A stretch of 64,000 nt of DNA from BQOK01 sp048388525 (GCF_048388525.1 NZ_DBGCTQ010000035.1:1-64000); one strand, 5' to 3'; numbered from the stretch's first letter, positions 17,957 through 27,475 are shown. Notes: generated by a model from the letters alone, not told the origin. Made by a program: numbers and translations.

Positions 17957-19768
17957 TCAGCTGTTTTTTGTGAACACGGCGAAGCCGAAGGGGTCTACCT
18001 CGGCCGGCCGGCCGAACACCTGCACGGTGAGCAGGCGGGGGGTGCGGTTGAGCACGACCTCGGCGGTGTGGGCGCGGCCGCAGCGGCGGTAGTGCAAAAG
18101 GCCCCCCTGCGCCGCCACCAGCTCGAACGAGCCATTTTTAAAGGCATCGCACTCGCGGCGGTATTGGGCCAGGCGGCGCAGCACCGGGCGCACCCGGTAT
18201 TCGGGGGAGTCCCACTCGAAATAAGCGCGGTTGAAGGGGTCGCGGTAACCCTGCATGGCCACCTCGTCGCCGTAATAGATGCTGGGCACGCCCGGCAGGG
18301 TGAAGATCATGGCGTAGGCCAGGCGCAGCAGGCGCACGCCCTGGTCGTATTGGCCGCGGGGAAGCCGCCGGCCGCTCTGCCAATAACGGTCGCGGCCTTC
18401 GGACGGCTCGTCGGCGAGGGCGGTGAGCGCGCGCTCGGTGTCGTGGGTGCTGAGGAAGTTCATGGCCGCGTGCAGCGCCGGCGGGGGATAGTGCTCGCAG
18501 ATGGCCAGCAGGTCCTCGGCCACCTGCTCGGCGGGGCGGCCCTTGATAAAGGCCAGGGCGGCGCTGCGGAAGGGGTAGTTCATCACCCCGTCGAGCCCCT
18601 TGCCCAAAAGGTAGGTGCGGCGCACGCCGTAGGCCTCTTTGGTGGTGGCGTCCTCCCACACTTCGCCCAAAAGATATTTGTCGGGGCCGTGGGCCTTGAC
18701 CGCCCGGCGGATGGCGCGGATAAAGTCGTCGGGCAATTCGTCGGCAACGTCCAGCCGGAAGCCGCTGGCCCCCAGCGAGAGCCAGGTGTCGATCACGCCG
18801 CCCTTGCCGCAAATGAACTCCCGGTAGGCCGGGTCGTTCTCGTTGACCTCGGGCAGGGTGTCGAAGCCCCACCAGCTGCGGTAGCCGCAGGGGTAATGGG
18901 GGCTGAAATCGTACCAGGAGCGGTAGGGGCTTTGGGGGTCGTGGTAGGCGCCGCCCCAGCCGTAGCGGCCCTCCTTGTTGAAATACACGCTGTCGGACCC
19001 GGTGTGGCTGAACACGCCGTCCAGGATGATGCGGATGCCCTGGCGCTTCGCCTCGGCGCACAGGCGCGCGAAATCCTGGTTTGTGCCCAGCAGCGGGTCG
19101 GCCTTGAGGTAATCGGCGGTGTTGTAGCGGTGGTTTGCGTGGGCCTCGAAGATGGGGTTCAGGTAAAGCCAGGTGACGCCCAGGCCGGCAAGGTAGGGCA
19201 GCTTTTGCCGGATGCCCTCAAAATCGCCGCCGAAATAGTCCATATTCAGCTGGCCGCCGTTTTCGTTGGGCCAAAAATAAGGCTCGCCGTGCTTGTTTTC
19301 CCGGTAGACCCGGTCGGCAAAGGGCAGGGGCTTGTTCGGCACGCCCTCGCAGAAGCGGTCCGGAAAGATCTGATACAGCACCCCGCCCTGAAATTCGGCC
19401 GGGGTCTCGAAATCCGGCTCGTAGACCGTGAGCTGCCAGGGGTCGGCGGCCACCCAACTGACCACCGCCTCGCCCCTGGGGCCGCGGTAGAGCTTGCGGA
19501 AGTCGGAATAGAGGTCGAAGTAGTAAAAGTACAGGCCGGGCGCGGGGGCGCGCAGCGAGAGGGAAAAATGGTTCACGTCCTCCACGCAGCCCTCGAACTG
19601 CATGCGGTATTCGGCGGGCGCGCCGCCGTCCGGCGTGAGGACCAGCCGTGGCTCCACAAAGCCGTAACGGCTGGGGATGGTGAGCGAAAAGCGCACCCGC
19701 CGCCCGGAACGCACGGCGCCAAAAGGGCTTTTATAAGCGGGATCCAGGCTGTTGTACAGATGGTCCAA
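17957..19768 (-). CDS. GH13 alpha-amylase family enzyme, neopullulanase/cyclomaltodextrinase-like
   Basis: A 603-residue intracellular glycosidase without signal peptide. An N-terminal beta-sandwich (about 1-125, CBM34-like) precedes a (beta/alpha)8 barrel with the GH13 conserved regions: DGVFSHTG near 246, GFRLDVADE near 336 (nucleophile Asp), GEVWED near 366 (acid/base Glu) and STHDTE near 438. This is the neopullulanase, maltogenic amylase or cyclomaltodextrinase arrangement, acting on alpha-1,4 or branched maltooligosaccharides. A TTG start at 19768 is chosen because AAGGAG lies 9 bases upstream and the barrel-family N-terminus begins there; the longer frame overlaps glgP. It follows glgP on the same strand, so the pair would degrade storage or imported glucans. 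Confidence 0.85.
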   Translation of the reverse strand: MDHLYNSLDPAYKSPFGAVRSGRRVRFSLTIPSRYGFVEPRLVLTPDGGAPAEYRMQFEGCVEDVNHFSLSLRAPAPGLYFYYFDLYSDFRKLYRGPRGEAVVSWVAADPWQLTVYEPDFETPAEFQGGVLYQIFPDRFCEGVPNKPLPFADRVYRENKHGEPYFWPNENGGQLNMDYFGGDFEGIRQKLPYLAGLGVTWLYLNPIFEAHANHRYNTADYLKADPLLGTNQDFARLCAEAKRQGIRIILDGVFSHTGSDSVYFNKEGRYGWGGAYHDPQSPYRSWYDFSPHYPCGYRSWWGFDTLPEVNENDPAYREFICGKGGVIDTWLSLGASGFRLDVADELPDDFIRAIRRAVKAHGPDKYLLGEVWEDATTKEAYGVRRTYLLGKGLDGVMNYPFRSAALAFIKGRPAEQVAEDLLAICEHYPPPALHAAMNFLSTHDTERALTALADEPSEGRDRYWQSGRRLPRGQYDQGVRLLRLAYAMIFTLPGVPSIYYGDEVAMQGYRDPFNRAYFEWDSPEYRVRPVLRRLAQYRRECDAFKNGSFELVAAQGGLLHYRRCGRAHTAEVVLNRTPRLLTVQVFGRPAEVDPFGFAVFTKNS

Positions 19769-19811
19769 GCAAAATCGCTCCTTGCTGAATTGACTTTGAA
19801 AGAACGGAAAG

Positions 19812-19845
19812 GCCCCCGGGCGGCCGCACAAGCCCGCCCGGGGGC
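19812..19845 (-). other. Intercistronic hairpin between glgP and the GH13 gene
   Basis: A perfect 12-bp stem GCCCCCGGGCGG / CCGCCCGGGGGC. On the minus strand it is followed by a pyrimidine-rich but interrupted tail, so it may be a partial terminator or an mRNA-stability element that sets the glgP to GH13 ratio. Confidence 0.55.
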
Positions 19846-19859
19846 AGAAAGGCTGAAGA

Positions 19860-22265
19860 TCAGCGGACGGGATGGGTGCCCCAGATGTTGTTGGCGTAAT
19901 CGGTGACCGAGCGGTCGGCGCTGAACACGCCGCTGCCCGCGATGTTGGCAAGGCTCATGCGGTTCCACTTTTCGCGGTCGGCATAGAGCTTCTGCACGTC
20001 CTCCTGGGCGCGGCGGTAGTCCACAAAATCGGCCATGACCATGTAGGGGTCGCTGGTGCGTAGGTTGTTCACGATCTCGTGGAAATCCTCGCCGTTCCAG
20101 CCCTTTTCCAAAAAGCTGAGTACCCGCAGGGCGGTTTCGTCGCGGTTCGCGAACATGCTGGGATGGTAGCCCATGGCCTTGAGGGCGTCGACCTCGTGGG
20201 TGAGCATGCCGAAGATGATCTCGTTTTCCTTGCCCGCGGCGTCGGCGATCTCCACATTGGCGCCGTCCAGCGTGCCCAGGGTGATGGCGCCGTTGAGCAT
20301 GAACTTCATGTTGCCGGTGCCGCTGGCCTCGGTGCCCGCAAGGCTGATCTGCTCGCTCACCTCGCTGGCGGGCATGAGCCGCTCGCTGGTGGTGACGTTG
20401 TAGTCCTCGAGGTAGACCACCTGCAGCTTTTCGCGCACGGCGGGGTCGGCGTCGATCAGCTCGCCCAGCTTGCAGATCAGGCGGATCATCTGTTTTGCCA
20501 TGTAGTAGCCGGGAGCCGCCTTGGCGCCGAAGATGTAGGTCTTGGGGGTAAAGGCGGCGTTCGGGTTTTCTTTCAGGTACAGGTACTGGGCGGCGATGTT
20601 CAGCGCGTTCAGGTGCTGGCGCTTGTACTCGTGCATGCGCTTGACCTGGCAGTCGAAGATGCTGCCGGGATCGATGATCTGGCCGGTGACGCGGTGCAGG
20701 TGGCTTGCAAACTCGATCTTGTTGTCGCGCTTGACCTGCTCGAGGGCCTGCAGCACCGACTTGTCGGCGCTGAATTTGTTCAGCCGGGCGAGCTGCGAGG
20801 CGTCGTGCTTGAAGCCGTCGCCGATGGTCTCGCACAAAAGGTTTGTGAGCCGGGGATTCGAGGCCAGCAGCCAGCGCCGGTAGGCGATGCCGTTGGTCAC
20901 GTTTTTGAAGGCCTGGGGCTTGTAAAGGTAGTAGTCGTGGAAGACGCTGTCCTTGATGATCTCGCTGTGCAGCTTGGACACGCCGTTGATGGAGTGGCAC
21001 ACGTAGCAGCAGATGTTGGCCATGCGCACCTGATTGTCGCCCAAAATGGCCATGTAGTCGATCTTGCCCTTGTCGCCGGGGAAAGCCTTTTCAAAGTCGG
21101 CCCGGCAGCAGCGGTCCAGCTCTTCCAGAATGGAGTAGATGCGGGGAAGGGTGGTGCGGAAGATATCCACATTCCACTTTTCCAGCGCCTCGCTCATAAC
21201 GGTGTGGTTGGTGTAGGCAAAGGTGCGGCGGCAGATATCGAACGCTTTGGCCCAGCCGTAGCCGCACTCGTCCAGCAGAACGCGCATGAGCTCGGGGATG
21301 GCCAGGGTGGGGTGGGTGTCGTTCAGCTGGATGGCCGCCTTCTCGGGCAGGGTGTCGAGGCTGCCGTACTGGGCCAGGTGGTTCTGGCAAATGTCGCCAA
21401 TGGAGGCGGCGGAGAGGAAATACTGCTGGCGCAGCCGCAGGATCTTGCCCTCCATGTGGTTGTCGTTGGGGTACAGGATCTTGCTGATGAGCTCGGCCGA
21501 GGCGTTTTTGGTGATGGCGCTGCCGTATTCACCGGCGTTGAAGCTCTTCATGTCGAAATCCGGCGCTTTGGCCTGCCACAGGCGCAGCTTGGCCACGCCC
21601 TGCCCGTCGTACCCGGCCACATACATGTCGCTGGGAACGGCGATGACGCTGTTGTAGTTTTTGTGGGTGACGTGGTGGAAGGTGCCCTCCCAGGCTTCCT
21701 CGATCTCGCCGTCGAACTTGATCTCGATGCTCTGGTCCGGGTGGCTTTTGAGCCAGACCTGGCCCCCGGGCAGCCAGTTGTCGGCCTTTTCCTGCTGCCA
21801 GCCGTCCACGATTTTCTGTTTGAAGATGCCGTACTCGTACAGGATGGAATAGCCGGTGCCCGCGATGCCAGTGGTGGCCATGCCGTCCAGATAGCAGGCG
21901 GCCAGGCGGCCAAGGCCGCCGTTCCCAAGGCCCGCGTCCGGCTCTTCCTCGTAGATGCTGTCGAGCTTGATGTCGGCGTCGGCCAAAACGGCGGAGGCGA
22001 TCTCGGCAAGGCCCAGGTTGAACAGGCTGCTTTTCAGGCTGCGGCCCATGAGGAATTCCATGCAGAGGTAATAGACCTGCTTGGTGCCGGTGCCGTAGGC
22101 CCGGCTTTGGAAGCGCTTGTGCTGATCGCTCATCATGCGGCGGGTGAGCAGGGCAAGCACCCGGTAGATCTGCTGGTTCGAGGCCAGCTCCAGGGTGATG
22201 CCGTATTCGCTGTTCAGTTTTTCTTTGAGCAGCTTTTCAAATTCCTTTTTGGTGTATTTGGTCAA
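19860..22265 (-). CDS. glgP: Glycogen/starch/alpha-glucan phosphorylase
   Basis: An 801-residue GT35 enzyme of normal length. It releases glucose 1-phosphate from alpha-1,4-glucan ends using pyridoxal phosphate. Conserved segments include GNGGLGRLAACYLDG near residue 115, DTHPTLAIPELMR, and the cofactor-binding lysine in GTGNMKFMLNGA near residue 653. The TTG start at 22263-22265 is the only plausible start in frame; AGGGAG lies about 11 bases upstream. It is first gene of an operon with the GH13 enzyme, with a consensus-like promoter at 22379-22407. The enzyme is cytoplasmic. Short plant-type and bacterial MalP/GlgP cannot be separated by eye. Confidence 0.93.
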   Translation of the reverse strand: MTKYTKKEFEKLLKEKLNSEYGITLELASNQQIYRVLALLTRRMMSDQHKRFQSRAYGTGTKQVYYLCMEFLMGRSLKSSLFNLGLAEIASAVLADADIKLDSIYEEEPDAGLGNGGLGRLAACYLDGMATTGIAGTGYSILYEYGIFKQKIVDGWQQEKADNWLPGGQVWLKSHPDQSIEIKFDGEIEEAWEGTFHHVTHKNYNSVIAVPSDMYVAGYDGQGVAKLRLWQAKAPDFDMKSFNAGEYGSAITKNASAELISKILYPNDNHMEGKILRLRQQYFLSAASIGDICQNHLAQYGSLDTLPEKAAIQLNDTHPTLAIPELMRVLLDECGYGWAKAFDICRRTFAYTNHTVMSEALEKWNVDIFRTTLPRIYSILEELDRCCRADFEKAFPGDKGKIDYMAILGDNQVRMANICCYVCHSINGVSKLHSEIIKDSVFHDYYLYKPQAFKNVTNGIAYRRWLLASNPRLTNLLCETIGDGFKHDASQLARLNKFSADKSVLQALEQVKRDNKIEFASHLHRVTGQIIDPGSIFDCQVKRMHEYKRQHLNALNIAAQYLYLKENPNAAFTPKTYIFGAKAAPGYYMAKQMIRLICKLGELIDADPAVREKLQVVYLEDYNVTTSERLMPASEVSEQISLAGTEASGTGNMKFMLNGAITLGTLDGANVEIADAAGKENEIIFGMLTHEVDALKAMGYHPSMFANRDETALRVLSFLEKGWNGEDFHEIVNNLRTSDPYMVMADFVDYRRAQEDVQKLYADREKWNRMSLANIAGSGVFSADRSVTDYANNIWGTHPVR

Positions 22266-22378
22266 AACTGTGTTCTCTCCCTCTCAAGTCAAGATTTATC
22301 CGGCTTCACCCGCCGCCCCTGGGGCCGCGGGTGCGCAAAAAGCGGGGCAGGGCGCACCGTGCGCCGACATACGAAACC

Positions 22379-22407
22379 ATTGTAACAAGTTTTGCCGGAC
22401 GTTTCAA
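22379..22407 (-). promoter_or_regulatory. glgP promoter
   Basis: On the minus strand TTGAAA (22402-22407), 17-bp spacer, TACAAT (22379-22384). It gives a GC-rich leader of about 105 bases. The 320-base gap 22266-22585 between glgP and zapA holds this promoter and the divergent zapA promoter; no gene is seen in it. Confidence 0.7.
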
Positions 22408-22504
22408 GGAAAAAACGGGTTTCCGGGAAGCGGTTCGGGGGCAAACAACAGAAAAAGCAACGAAATTTCAAAAAATGGGGGTTTTCTGTATCAACCGTTT
22501 ATAC

Positions 22505-22510
22505 TATAAT
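22505..22510 (+). promoter_or_regulatory. Putative -10 for the zapA operon
   Basis: TATAAT 75 bases upstream of zapA. The -35 region is a poor T-rich match. Confidence 0.5.
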
Positions 22511-22585
22511 GGAGTAGACAGCAGTAACGAGGGCGCCCCCGGGGGCCTTCTGCCGATAGAATTTTGAAATGGAGAGAAGAACGTC

Positions 22586-22930
22586 ATGCCTGCCAACAAA
22601 ATAAAGCTGACCGTATGCGGGTCCAGTTACATTGTTTCCACCACCGACCGGGAGGAGTATGTGCAGGGGCTGGCCGAACGGCTGGACCACGATATGAACG
22701 AGCTGATGATCCAGAACCCGTCGGCCAGCGTGGCCGCCAGCGCCATCATTACGGCGCTGGGGTACCTGGACGAGCTGAAAAAGAACGCCGAGGGCGCGGA
22801 CAATATGCGCTCGCAGATCAAGGACTACCTGGAGGACGCCGCGAAGGCAAAGCTGGCCGCCGAGGAGGCCCGCCGCGAGGTGGACCGGCTGCAGCGCGAG
22901 GTGCAGCGCCTGCGGGGGAGCCGCGCATGA
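22586..22930 (+). CDS. zapA: Cell division protein ZapA
   Basis: A 114-residue cytoplasmic protein. The N-terminal globular part (KIKLTVCGSSYIVSTTDREEYVQGLAERLD) and the long C-terminal coiled coil (about 70-112, rich in E, K, R) match ZapA, which stabilises FtsZ bundles at the division site. A GGAGAGAAG ribosome binding site precedes ATG 22586. It overlaps the U32 gene by 4 bases; the zapA-U32 pairing is common in Clostridia. Confidence 0.88.
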   Translation: MPANKIKLTVCGSSYIVSTTDREEYVQGLAERLDHDMNELMIQNPSASVAASAIITALGYLDELKKNAEGADNMRSQIKDYLEDAAKAKLAAEEARREVDRLQREVQRLRGSRA

Positions 22931-24969
22931 CGGCAGGCCCGAAGAAAATGGAGATCCTGGCCCCCGCGGGGGACGGGGAGGCTTTGCGCGCCGCTGTTTT
23001 CAGCGGCGCACATGCTGTTTATCTGGGGTTAAAGCAATTCAGCGCCCGCCGCACGGCGGGTAATTTTACGCCTGAAGAGCTGGCCGGGGCGACGGCCTTT
23101 TGCCACGCCCGGGACGTGAAGGTGTATGTGGCGGTGAACACCACCTTGTGGCCCGGGGAGCTGGCCGCCGCAGCGGACTGCGTGCGCGCCGCCGCCGAGG
23201 CCGGGGCGGACGCGCTGATTGTGCAGGACCTGGCGGCGGCGGCCCTGGCGCGCCGGATGGCGCCGGGGCTTTTGCTGCACGGCTCGACCCAGATGAGCGT
23301 GCACAGCCCCGCGGGCGTGCGGCAGCTGGCGGCCATGGGCTTTTCGCGGGTGGTGCTGGCGCGGGAGCTGAGCCTTGCCGAGGTGCGGGCCATTGCGCAG
23401 GACAGCCCCATTGAGCTGGAGGTGTTCGTGCACGGCGCGCTGTGCATGTCGGTTTCCGGGCAGTGCTACATGAGCGCCTTTTTGGGCGGGCGCAGCGGCA
23501 ACCGGGGCGGCTGCGCCGGGCCCTGCCGCCTGCCCTTTGCCGCCGACGGCTCGGGGGCGGCGCACCTGTCGCTGAAGGACCTGTGCGCGGTGGCGAGCCT
23601 GCCCCAGCTTGCGGGGGCGGGGGTGGCCAGCGCCAAGATCGAGGGGCGGCTGCGGGGCCCCGAATACGTGGCCGCGGCGGTGCACGCCTGCGGCGAGAGC
23701 CTGGCGGGCCGCCCCTGGGACGAGGCGCTGCTGCAGGATGTGTTCTCCCGCTCGGGCTTTACAAACGGATATCTGGCCGGGCGAATGGACGGCAGCATGT
23801 TTGGGGTGCGCACGCCGGAGGACACGGCGGCCAGCCGTGCGGCCCTGCCCGCGGTGCGCGGGCTGTACCGGCGCGAGCGCCAGGCGGTGCCGGTGCATTT
23901 TACGGCGGTGTGCGAGGCCGAGGGGGTCAAGCTGACCGCGCGGGACGAGGCGGGCAACATTGCCATTGTATACGGGGGGGAAACGCCCCTGCCCGCCGAG
24001 CGGGACCAGCGCCCCGCCATTCAAAAGGCGCTGGAAAAGACCGGCGGCACCCCTTTTTATGCCGCTGAGATCCGGGTGGAGGGCGAGCCGGGCTACCTGC
24101 CGGGGGCCGTGTGGAACGAGCTGCGCCGTGCCGCGCTGGAAAAGCTGCTGCAAAAGCGCGAGGCGCCCCGGCCGCTGACCTGCGCCGCGCCAAGGCTGCC
24201 GGCCGCCGCGCACCACCCGTGCCGGGCGGGGCTGCCGCTGTGGGCGCGGTTTGAAGCCTGGGAGCAGGCCCCCGCCGAGTGGCTGCCGCGGCTGGAGGGG
24301 TTCATCCTGCCCATTGCCGAGGCGGAAAGGGTGCCCGCCGCGCTGCGGCAAAAGGCGGTGCTGGAATTGCCCCGCGCGGAGTTCGGCGCTATGGAGGCGG
24401 CGGTGCAAAAGCAGATCGGGGCCACCCGCGGACTGGGCTTTCAGGGCTACCTTGCCCAGAACCTTGCGCACTTTGAGCTGGCGAAGGGCCTGCCGCTCTA
24501 CGGCGGCTTTGGGCTGAACATCACAAACCCCCTGGCCGCCGAGGAATACCGCAGGCTGGGCCTGAAAGCGCTGACCGTGCTGCCCGAGCTGCCCCTTGCC
24601 GAGATGGAGGCGCTGGAGCCGGGCATTCCCACCTGGGCGCTGGTGTACGGCCATATGCCCCTGATGATGACCCGGGCCTGCCCGCTGCACAATGTGACCG
24701 ACTGCACCCGATGCGAAAAACAGGGCGTTCTGACCGACCGCAAGCGCCGCAAGTTCCCGGTGCGGTGCGGCGGCGGGGTGCGCCAGATCTACAACCCGGT
24801 GCCCCTTTACATGGGCGAGCGGCTGGGCGAGGTGCCCGCGGATGCGGGCCTTGCCCTGTTCACGCTGGAAACCAGGGCCGAGGCTGCGAAAGCGCTGGAG
24901 CTGCTGGCAGCCCGCGCCCCCTGGCCGGGCGAATTTACCCGGGGCCTTTATTACAAGCCCGCCCCCTGA
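22927..24969 (+). CDS. U32 peptidase-family protein (RlhA/TrhP-like RNA hydroxylase)
   Basis: A 680-residue protein of the U32 family. It begins MEILAPAGDGEALRAAV (after a short MTAGPKK extension) and carries the signature EVFVHGALCMSVSGQCYMS with GGRSGNRGGCAGPCR near residues 165-205. Length and the C-terminal extension fit the RlhA type rather than the short YhbU/YhbV types. U32 members were first called collagenases, but several are now known to act in tRNA or 23S rRNA hydroxylation; which RNA this one serves cannot be read here. The cysteines CPLHNVTDCTRC near residue 580 and a further Cys could bind an Fe-S cluster. The ATG overlaps the zapA stop (ATGA). Confidence 0.85.
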   Translation: MTAGPKKMEILAPAGDGEALRAAVFSGAHAVYLGLKQFSARRTAGNFTPEELAGATAFCHARDVKVYVAVNTTLWPGELAAAADCVRAAAEAGADALIVQDLAAAALARRMAPGLLLHGSTQMSVHSPAGVRQLAAMGFSRVVLARELSLAEVRAIAQDSPIELEVFVHGALCMSVSGQCYMSAFLGGRSGNRGGCAGPCRLPFAADGSGAAHLSLKDLCAVASLPQLAGAGVASAKIEGRLRGPEYVAAAVHACGESLAGRPWDEALLQDVFSRSGFTNGYLAGRMDGSMFGVRTPEDTAASRAALPAVRGLYRRERQAVPVHFTAVCEAEGVKLTARDEAGNIAIVYGGETPLPAERDQRPAIQKALEKTGGTPFYAAEIRVEGEPGYLPGAVWNELRRAALEKLLQKREAPRPLTCAAPRLPAAAHHPCRAGLPLWARFEAWEQAPAEWLPRLEGFILPIAEAERVPAALRQKAVLELPRAEFGAMEAAVQKQIGATRGLGFQGYLAQNLAHFELAKGLPLYGGFGLNITNPLAAEEYRRLGLKALTVLPELPLAEMEALEPGIPTWALVYGHMPLMMTRACPLHNVTDCTRCEKQGVLTDRKRRKFPVRCGGGVRQIYNPVPLYMGERLGEVPADAGLALFTLETRAEAAKALELLAARAPWPGEFTRGLYYKPAP

Positions 24970-24997
24970 GCGGGCGGCGAGAGAAAGGAAACACAAG

Positions 24998-25438
24998 ATG
25001 CAGGTGAAATTCAAACTGACCCGGCCGGGCGCCAAGGCCCCGGCCTACGCAACCCCCGGCTCGGCCGCGGCGGACCTGTGCGCGGTGCTGGACGAGCCCC
25101 TGGACCTTGCGCCCATGAGCCGGGCCATGGTGCCCACGGGCGTTGCCATTCAGCTGCCGGGGCCGGAATACGTGGCACTGGTGTGCGCCCGCAGCGGCCT
25201 TGCCATCAAGCGGGGGCTGACCCTCTCGAATGGGGTGGGGGTGGTGGACTCGGACTACCGGGGCGAGATGCAGGTGGGCCTTGTGAACCTGGGCCCCGAG
25301 ACCTATACCATCCAGCCGGGCGAGCGGATCGCGCAGCTGATGATCCTGCCGGTGGCGCAGGCGGCGTTCCGGCAGGCAGAAACACTGGACGGGACGGAAC
25401 GGGGCGAGGGGGGCTTTGGCTCCACCGGCCGGCTGTGA
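24998..25438 (+). CDS. dut: dUTP diphosphatase
   Basis: A 146-residue trimeric dUTPase that hydrolyses dUTP to dUMP and pyrophosphate. All signature motifs are present: PGSAAADL (motif 1), ARSGLAIK (motif 2), GVVDSDYRGE with the catalytic Asp (motif 3), GERIAQLMI (motif 4) and the C-terminal GGFGSTGR arm (motif 5). ATG 24998 follows AGAAAGGA, 28 bases after the U32 stop, so it is probably cotranscribed. Confidence 0.95.
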   Translation: MQVKFKLTRPGAKAPAYATPGSAAADLCAVLDEPLDLAPMSRAMVPTGVAIQLPGPEYVALVCARSGLAIKRGLTLSNGVGVVDSDYRGEMQVGLVNLGPETYTIQPGERIAQLMILPVAQAAFRQAETLDGTERGEGGFGSTGRL

Positions 25439-25482
25439 AGGATGTTCAACAAAACTTATAAATCGGAAGGGAACATAGTACC

Positions 25483-25728
25483 ATGAAACGCACCCTGCTT
25501 CTCTGCTTTTTTATTTTGTCCGGCATTATTCTGGGAGCCATGATCGCCAGCCTGTGCGCCGGGGTGCCGGCGCTGGCCTGGCTGGCGTTTTGCAAGAGCA
25601 TCAGCTTTCACCCGGTGCTGGATCTGAGCGTGGTGAGCCTGGATCTGGCGTGCACCATGGGCATCAGCGTGGCGCAGATCATCACCATCAGCCTGGCGAT
25701 CTTTTTGTACGGCCGCACCCGCATTTAA
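25483..25728 (+). CDS. DUF4321-like small membrane protein
   Basis: An 81-residue protein with two predicted membrane helices (about 4-32 and 52-76). Size, topology and position just before maf/mreB match the DUF4321 family of Clostridia, whose function is unknown. A GGAAGGG ribosome binding site precedes ATG 25483. It is tightly packed between dut and maf, so it is likely in the same transcript. Confidence 0.7.
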   Translation: MKRTLLLCFFILSGIILGAMIASLCAGVPALAWLAFCKSISFHPVLDLSVVSLDLACTMGISVAQIITISLAIFLYGRTRI

Positions 25729-25784
25729 AGGGGCGGCGCGCCCTGCGGGGCGGATTTTGAAATAAACCAAAGGAGCGTTTCGTT

Positions 25785-26339
25785 ATGTCATTGATCCTGG
25801 CTTCCGGCAGCCCGCGGCGCAAGGAGCTGCTGGCGCTTATTACGCCCGAGTACACGGTGCTGCCCAGCGATTTTGACGAGAGCGCCCTCACGGCGCCCAC
25901 CCCCCGGGAGCTGGCCCTGGCCCTGGCCCGGGGCAAGTGCGGGGCGGTGGCCGCCCTGCGCCCGGGCGATACGGTGCTGGGGTGCGACACGGTGGTGGAA
26001 TTTGGCGGCCGGGTGTTCGGCAAGCCAAGGGACAAGGAGGACGCGCGGCGCATGCTGACCGCGCTTTCCGGCGCGGACCACTGGGTGCACACCGGCGTGT
26101 GCCTGCGCCGGGGGGAGCGGGAGCTGTGCGAGACCGCCAGCACGCGGGTGCGGTTTTATCCTATCCCGGCGGCGGAGCTGGAGGCGTATCTTAACACCGG
26201 CGAGCCCTACGACAAGGCGGGCGGTTACGGCATCCAGGGCCGCGCGGCCCTGTTTTGCGAAGAGATCGAGGGCTGTTACTACAATGTGATGGGCCTGCCG
26301 GTCTCGCGGGTGGCGCGAATGCTGAAAAATTTTGAATAA
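25785..26339 (+). CDS. maf: Maf-like nucleotide pyrophosphatase
   Basis: A 184-residue Maf/Ham1-superfamily protein. It starts SLILASGSPRRKELL, the diagnostic N-terminal motif, with the conserved acidic GCDTVVEFGGRVFGKP and EPYDKAGGYGIQGRAALF segments. Family members hydrolyse non-canonical or modified nucleoside triphosphates (dTTP/UTP type for YhdE-like enzymes) and have been linked to septum formation. AAAGGAG precedes the start. The maf-mreB neighbourhood is typical of Firmicutes. Confidence 0.93.
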   Translation: MSLILASGSPRRKELLALITPEYTVLPSDFDESALTAPTPRELALALARGKCGAVAALRPGDTVLGCDTVVEFGGRVFGKPRDKEDARRMLTALSGADHWVHTGVCLRRGERELCETASTRVRFYPIPAAELEAYLNTGEPYDKAGGYGIQGRAALFCEEIEGCYYNVMGLPVSRVARMLKNFE

Positions 26340-26363
26340 ATTGAGAAAAATAGCGCGGGGCCG

Positions 26364-26392
26364 TTGAGAAACCCGTGCGGCGCGGTTATAAT
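26364..26392 (+). promoter_or_regulatory. mreB promoter
   Basis: TTGAGA (26364-26369), 17-bp spacer, TATAAT (26387-26392), giving a leader of about 60 bases. A second TATAAT at 26400-26405 lacks a matching -35. Confidence 0.75.
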
Positions 26393-26458
26393 AATAGGGT
26401 ATAATTTTGCCAAAACGCCAATTGAATATAGAGAGTGGATAAAAGGAGAGAATCGGAT

Positions 26459-27475
26459 ATGTTCAGCAAAGACATCGGGATCGACCTGGGCACCGCCAAT
26501 ACGCTGGTCTACCTGCGGGGCAAGGGGATCATTATGCGGGAGCCCAGCGTGGTGGCCGTGGATACAAAGACCGACGACGTGCGCAGCGTGGGCCACGAGG
26601 CCAAGGCCGTGATCGGCCGCACCCCGGGCAGCATCGTGGCGGTGCGCCCGCTCAAGGACGGCGTGATCGCCGACTTTGACATTACCGCCAACATGCTGAG
26701 CCGGTTTATCAAGAAGGTGTGCGGCAACAGCATGTTCTTCCGCCCCCGGGTGGTCATCTGCATCCCGTCCGGCGTGACCGAGGTGGAGCGCCGCGCCGTG
26801 AAGGAAGCCAGCCTGAAGGCGGGCGCGCGGCAGGTGAGCGTGATCGAGGAGCCAATGGCCGCGGCCATTGGGGCCGGGCTTCCCATCAGTGAGCCCTCGG
26901 GCAGCATGGTGGTGGACATTGGCGGCGGCACCAGCGAGGTGGCGGTGATCAGCCTGGGGGGCATTGTGGCCAGCCGCAGCGTGCGGGTGGGCGGCGACGA
27001 GTTCGACCAGAGCATCATCGCTTACATCAAGCGCAAGTACAACCTGCTGATCGGCGAGCGCACCGCGGAGCAGATCAAGATCGAGATCGGCTCGGCCTAC
27101 GAGCTGGATCAGGAGACCAGCATGGAGATCAAGGGCCGCAACCTGGTGGACGGCCTGCCCAAGAACATCACCATCCACTCGGAAGAGGTGCGCGAGGCGC
27201 TGGACGAGAGCCTGCAAAAGATCGTGGACGCCATTAAGGAAACCCTGGAACGCACCCCGCCGGAGCTCTCGGCCGACATCATTGACCATGGCATTATGCT
27301 GACCGGCGGCGGCGCGCTGCTGCGCGGGCTGAACCAGCTGGTGCAGCGGGAGACCGGCATTGACGTGCATGTGGCCGAAAGCCCGCTGGACTGCGTGGCC
27401 ATCGGCACCGGGTCGGTGCTGGATCACCTGGACCTTTTGGGCGACGTGCTGGACGACGATTCGTCGCATTTCTGA
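26459..27475 (+). CDS. mreB: Rod shape-determining protein MreB
   Basis: A 338-residue actin-like ATPase that guides lateral wall synthesis beneath the membrane. Conserved phosphate-binding segments are visible: GIDLGTANTLVY at the N-terminus, VVDIGGGTSEVAVISLGG, and MLTGGGALLRGL near the C-terminus. ATG 26459 follows AAGGAGAG; the ATG at 26435 has no RBS. It is first gene of the mre cluster and has its own promoter. A strong terminator separates it from mreC. Confidence 0.96.
   Translation: MFSKDIGIDLGTANTLVYLRGKGIIMREPSVVAVDTKTDDVRSVGHEAKAVIGRTPGSIVAVRPLKDGVIADFDITANMLSRFIKKVCGNSMFFRPRVVICIPSGVTEVERRAVKEASLKAGARQVSVIEEPMAAAIGAGLPISEPSGSMVVDIGGGTSEVAVISLGGIVASRSVRVGGDEFDQSIIAYIKRKYNLLIGERTAEQIKIEIGSAYELDQETSMEIKGRNLVDGLPKNITIHSEEVREALDESLQKIVDAIKETLERTPPELSADIIDHGIMLTGGGALLRGLNQLVQRETGIDVHVAESPLDCVAIGTGSVLDHLDLLGDVLDDDSSHF

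Noticed and set aside
17957..22385. Very long antisense frames over the GH13 and glgP genes
   Set aside because: They lack RBS, have low-complexity Ala/Gly/Val composition and lie opposite enzymes with complete catalytic motifs; they result from high GC content.
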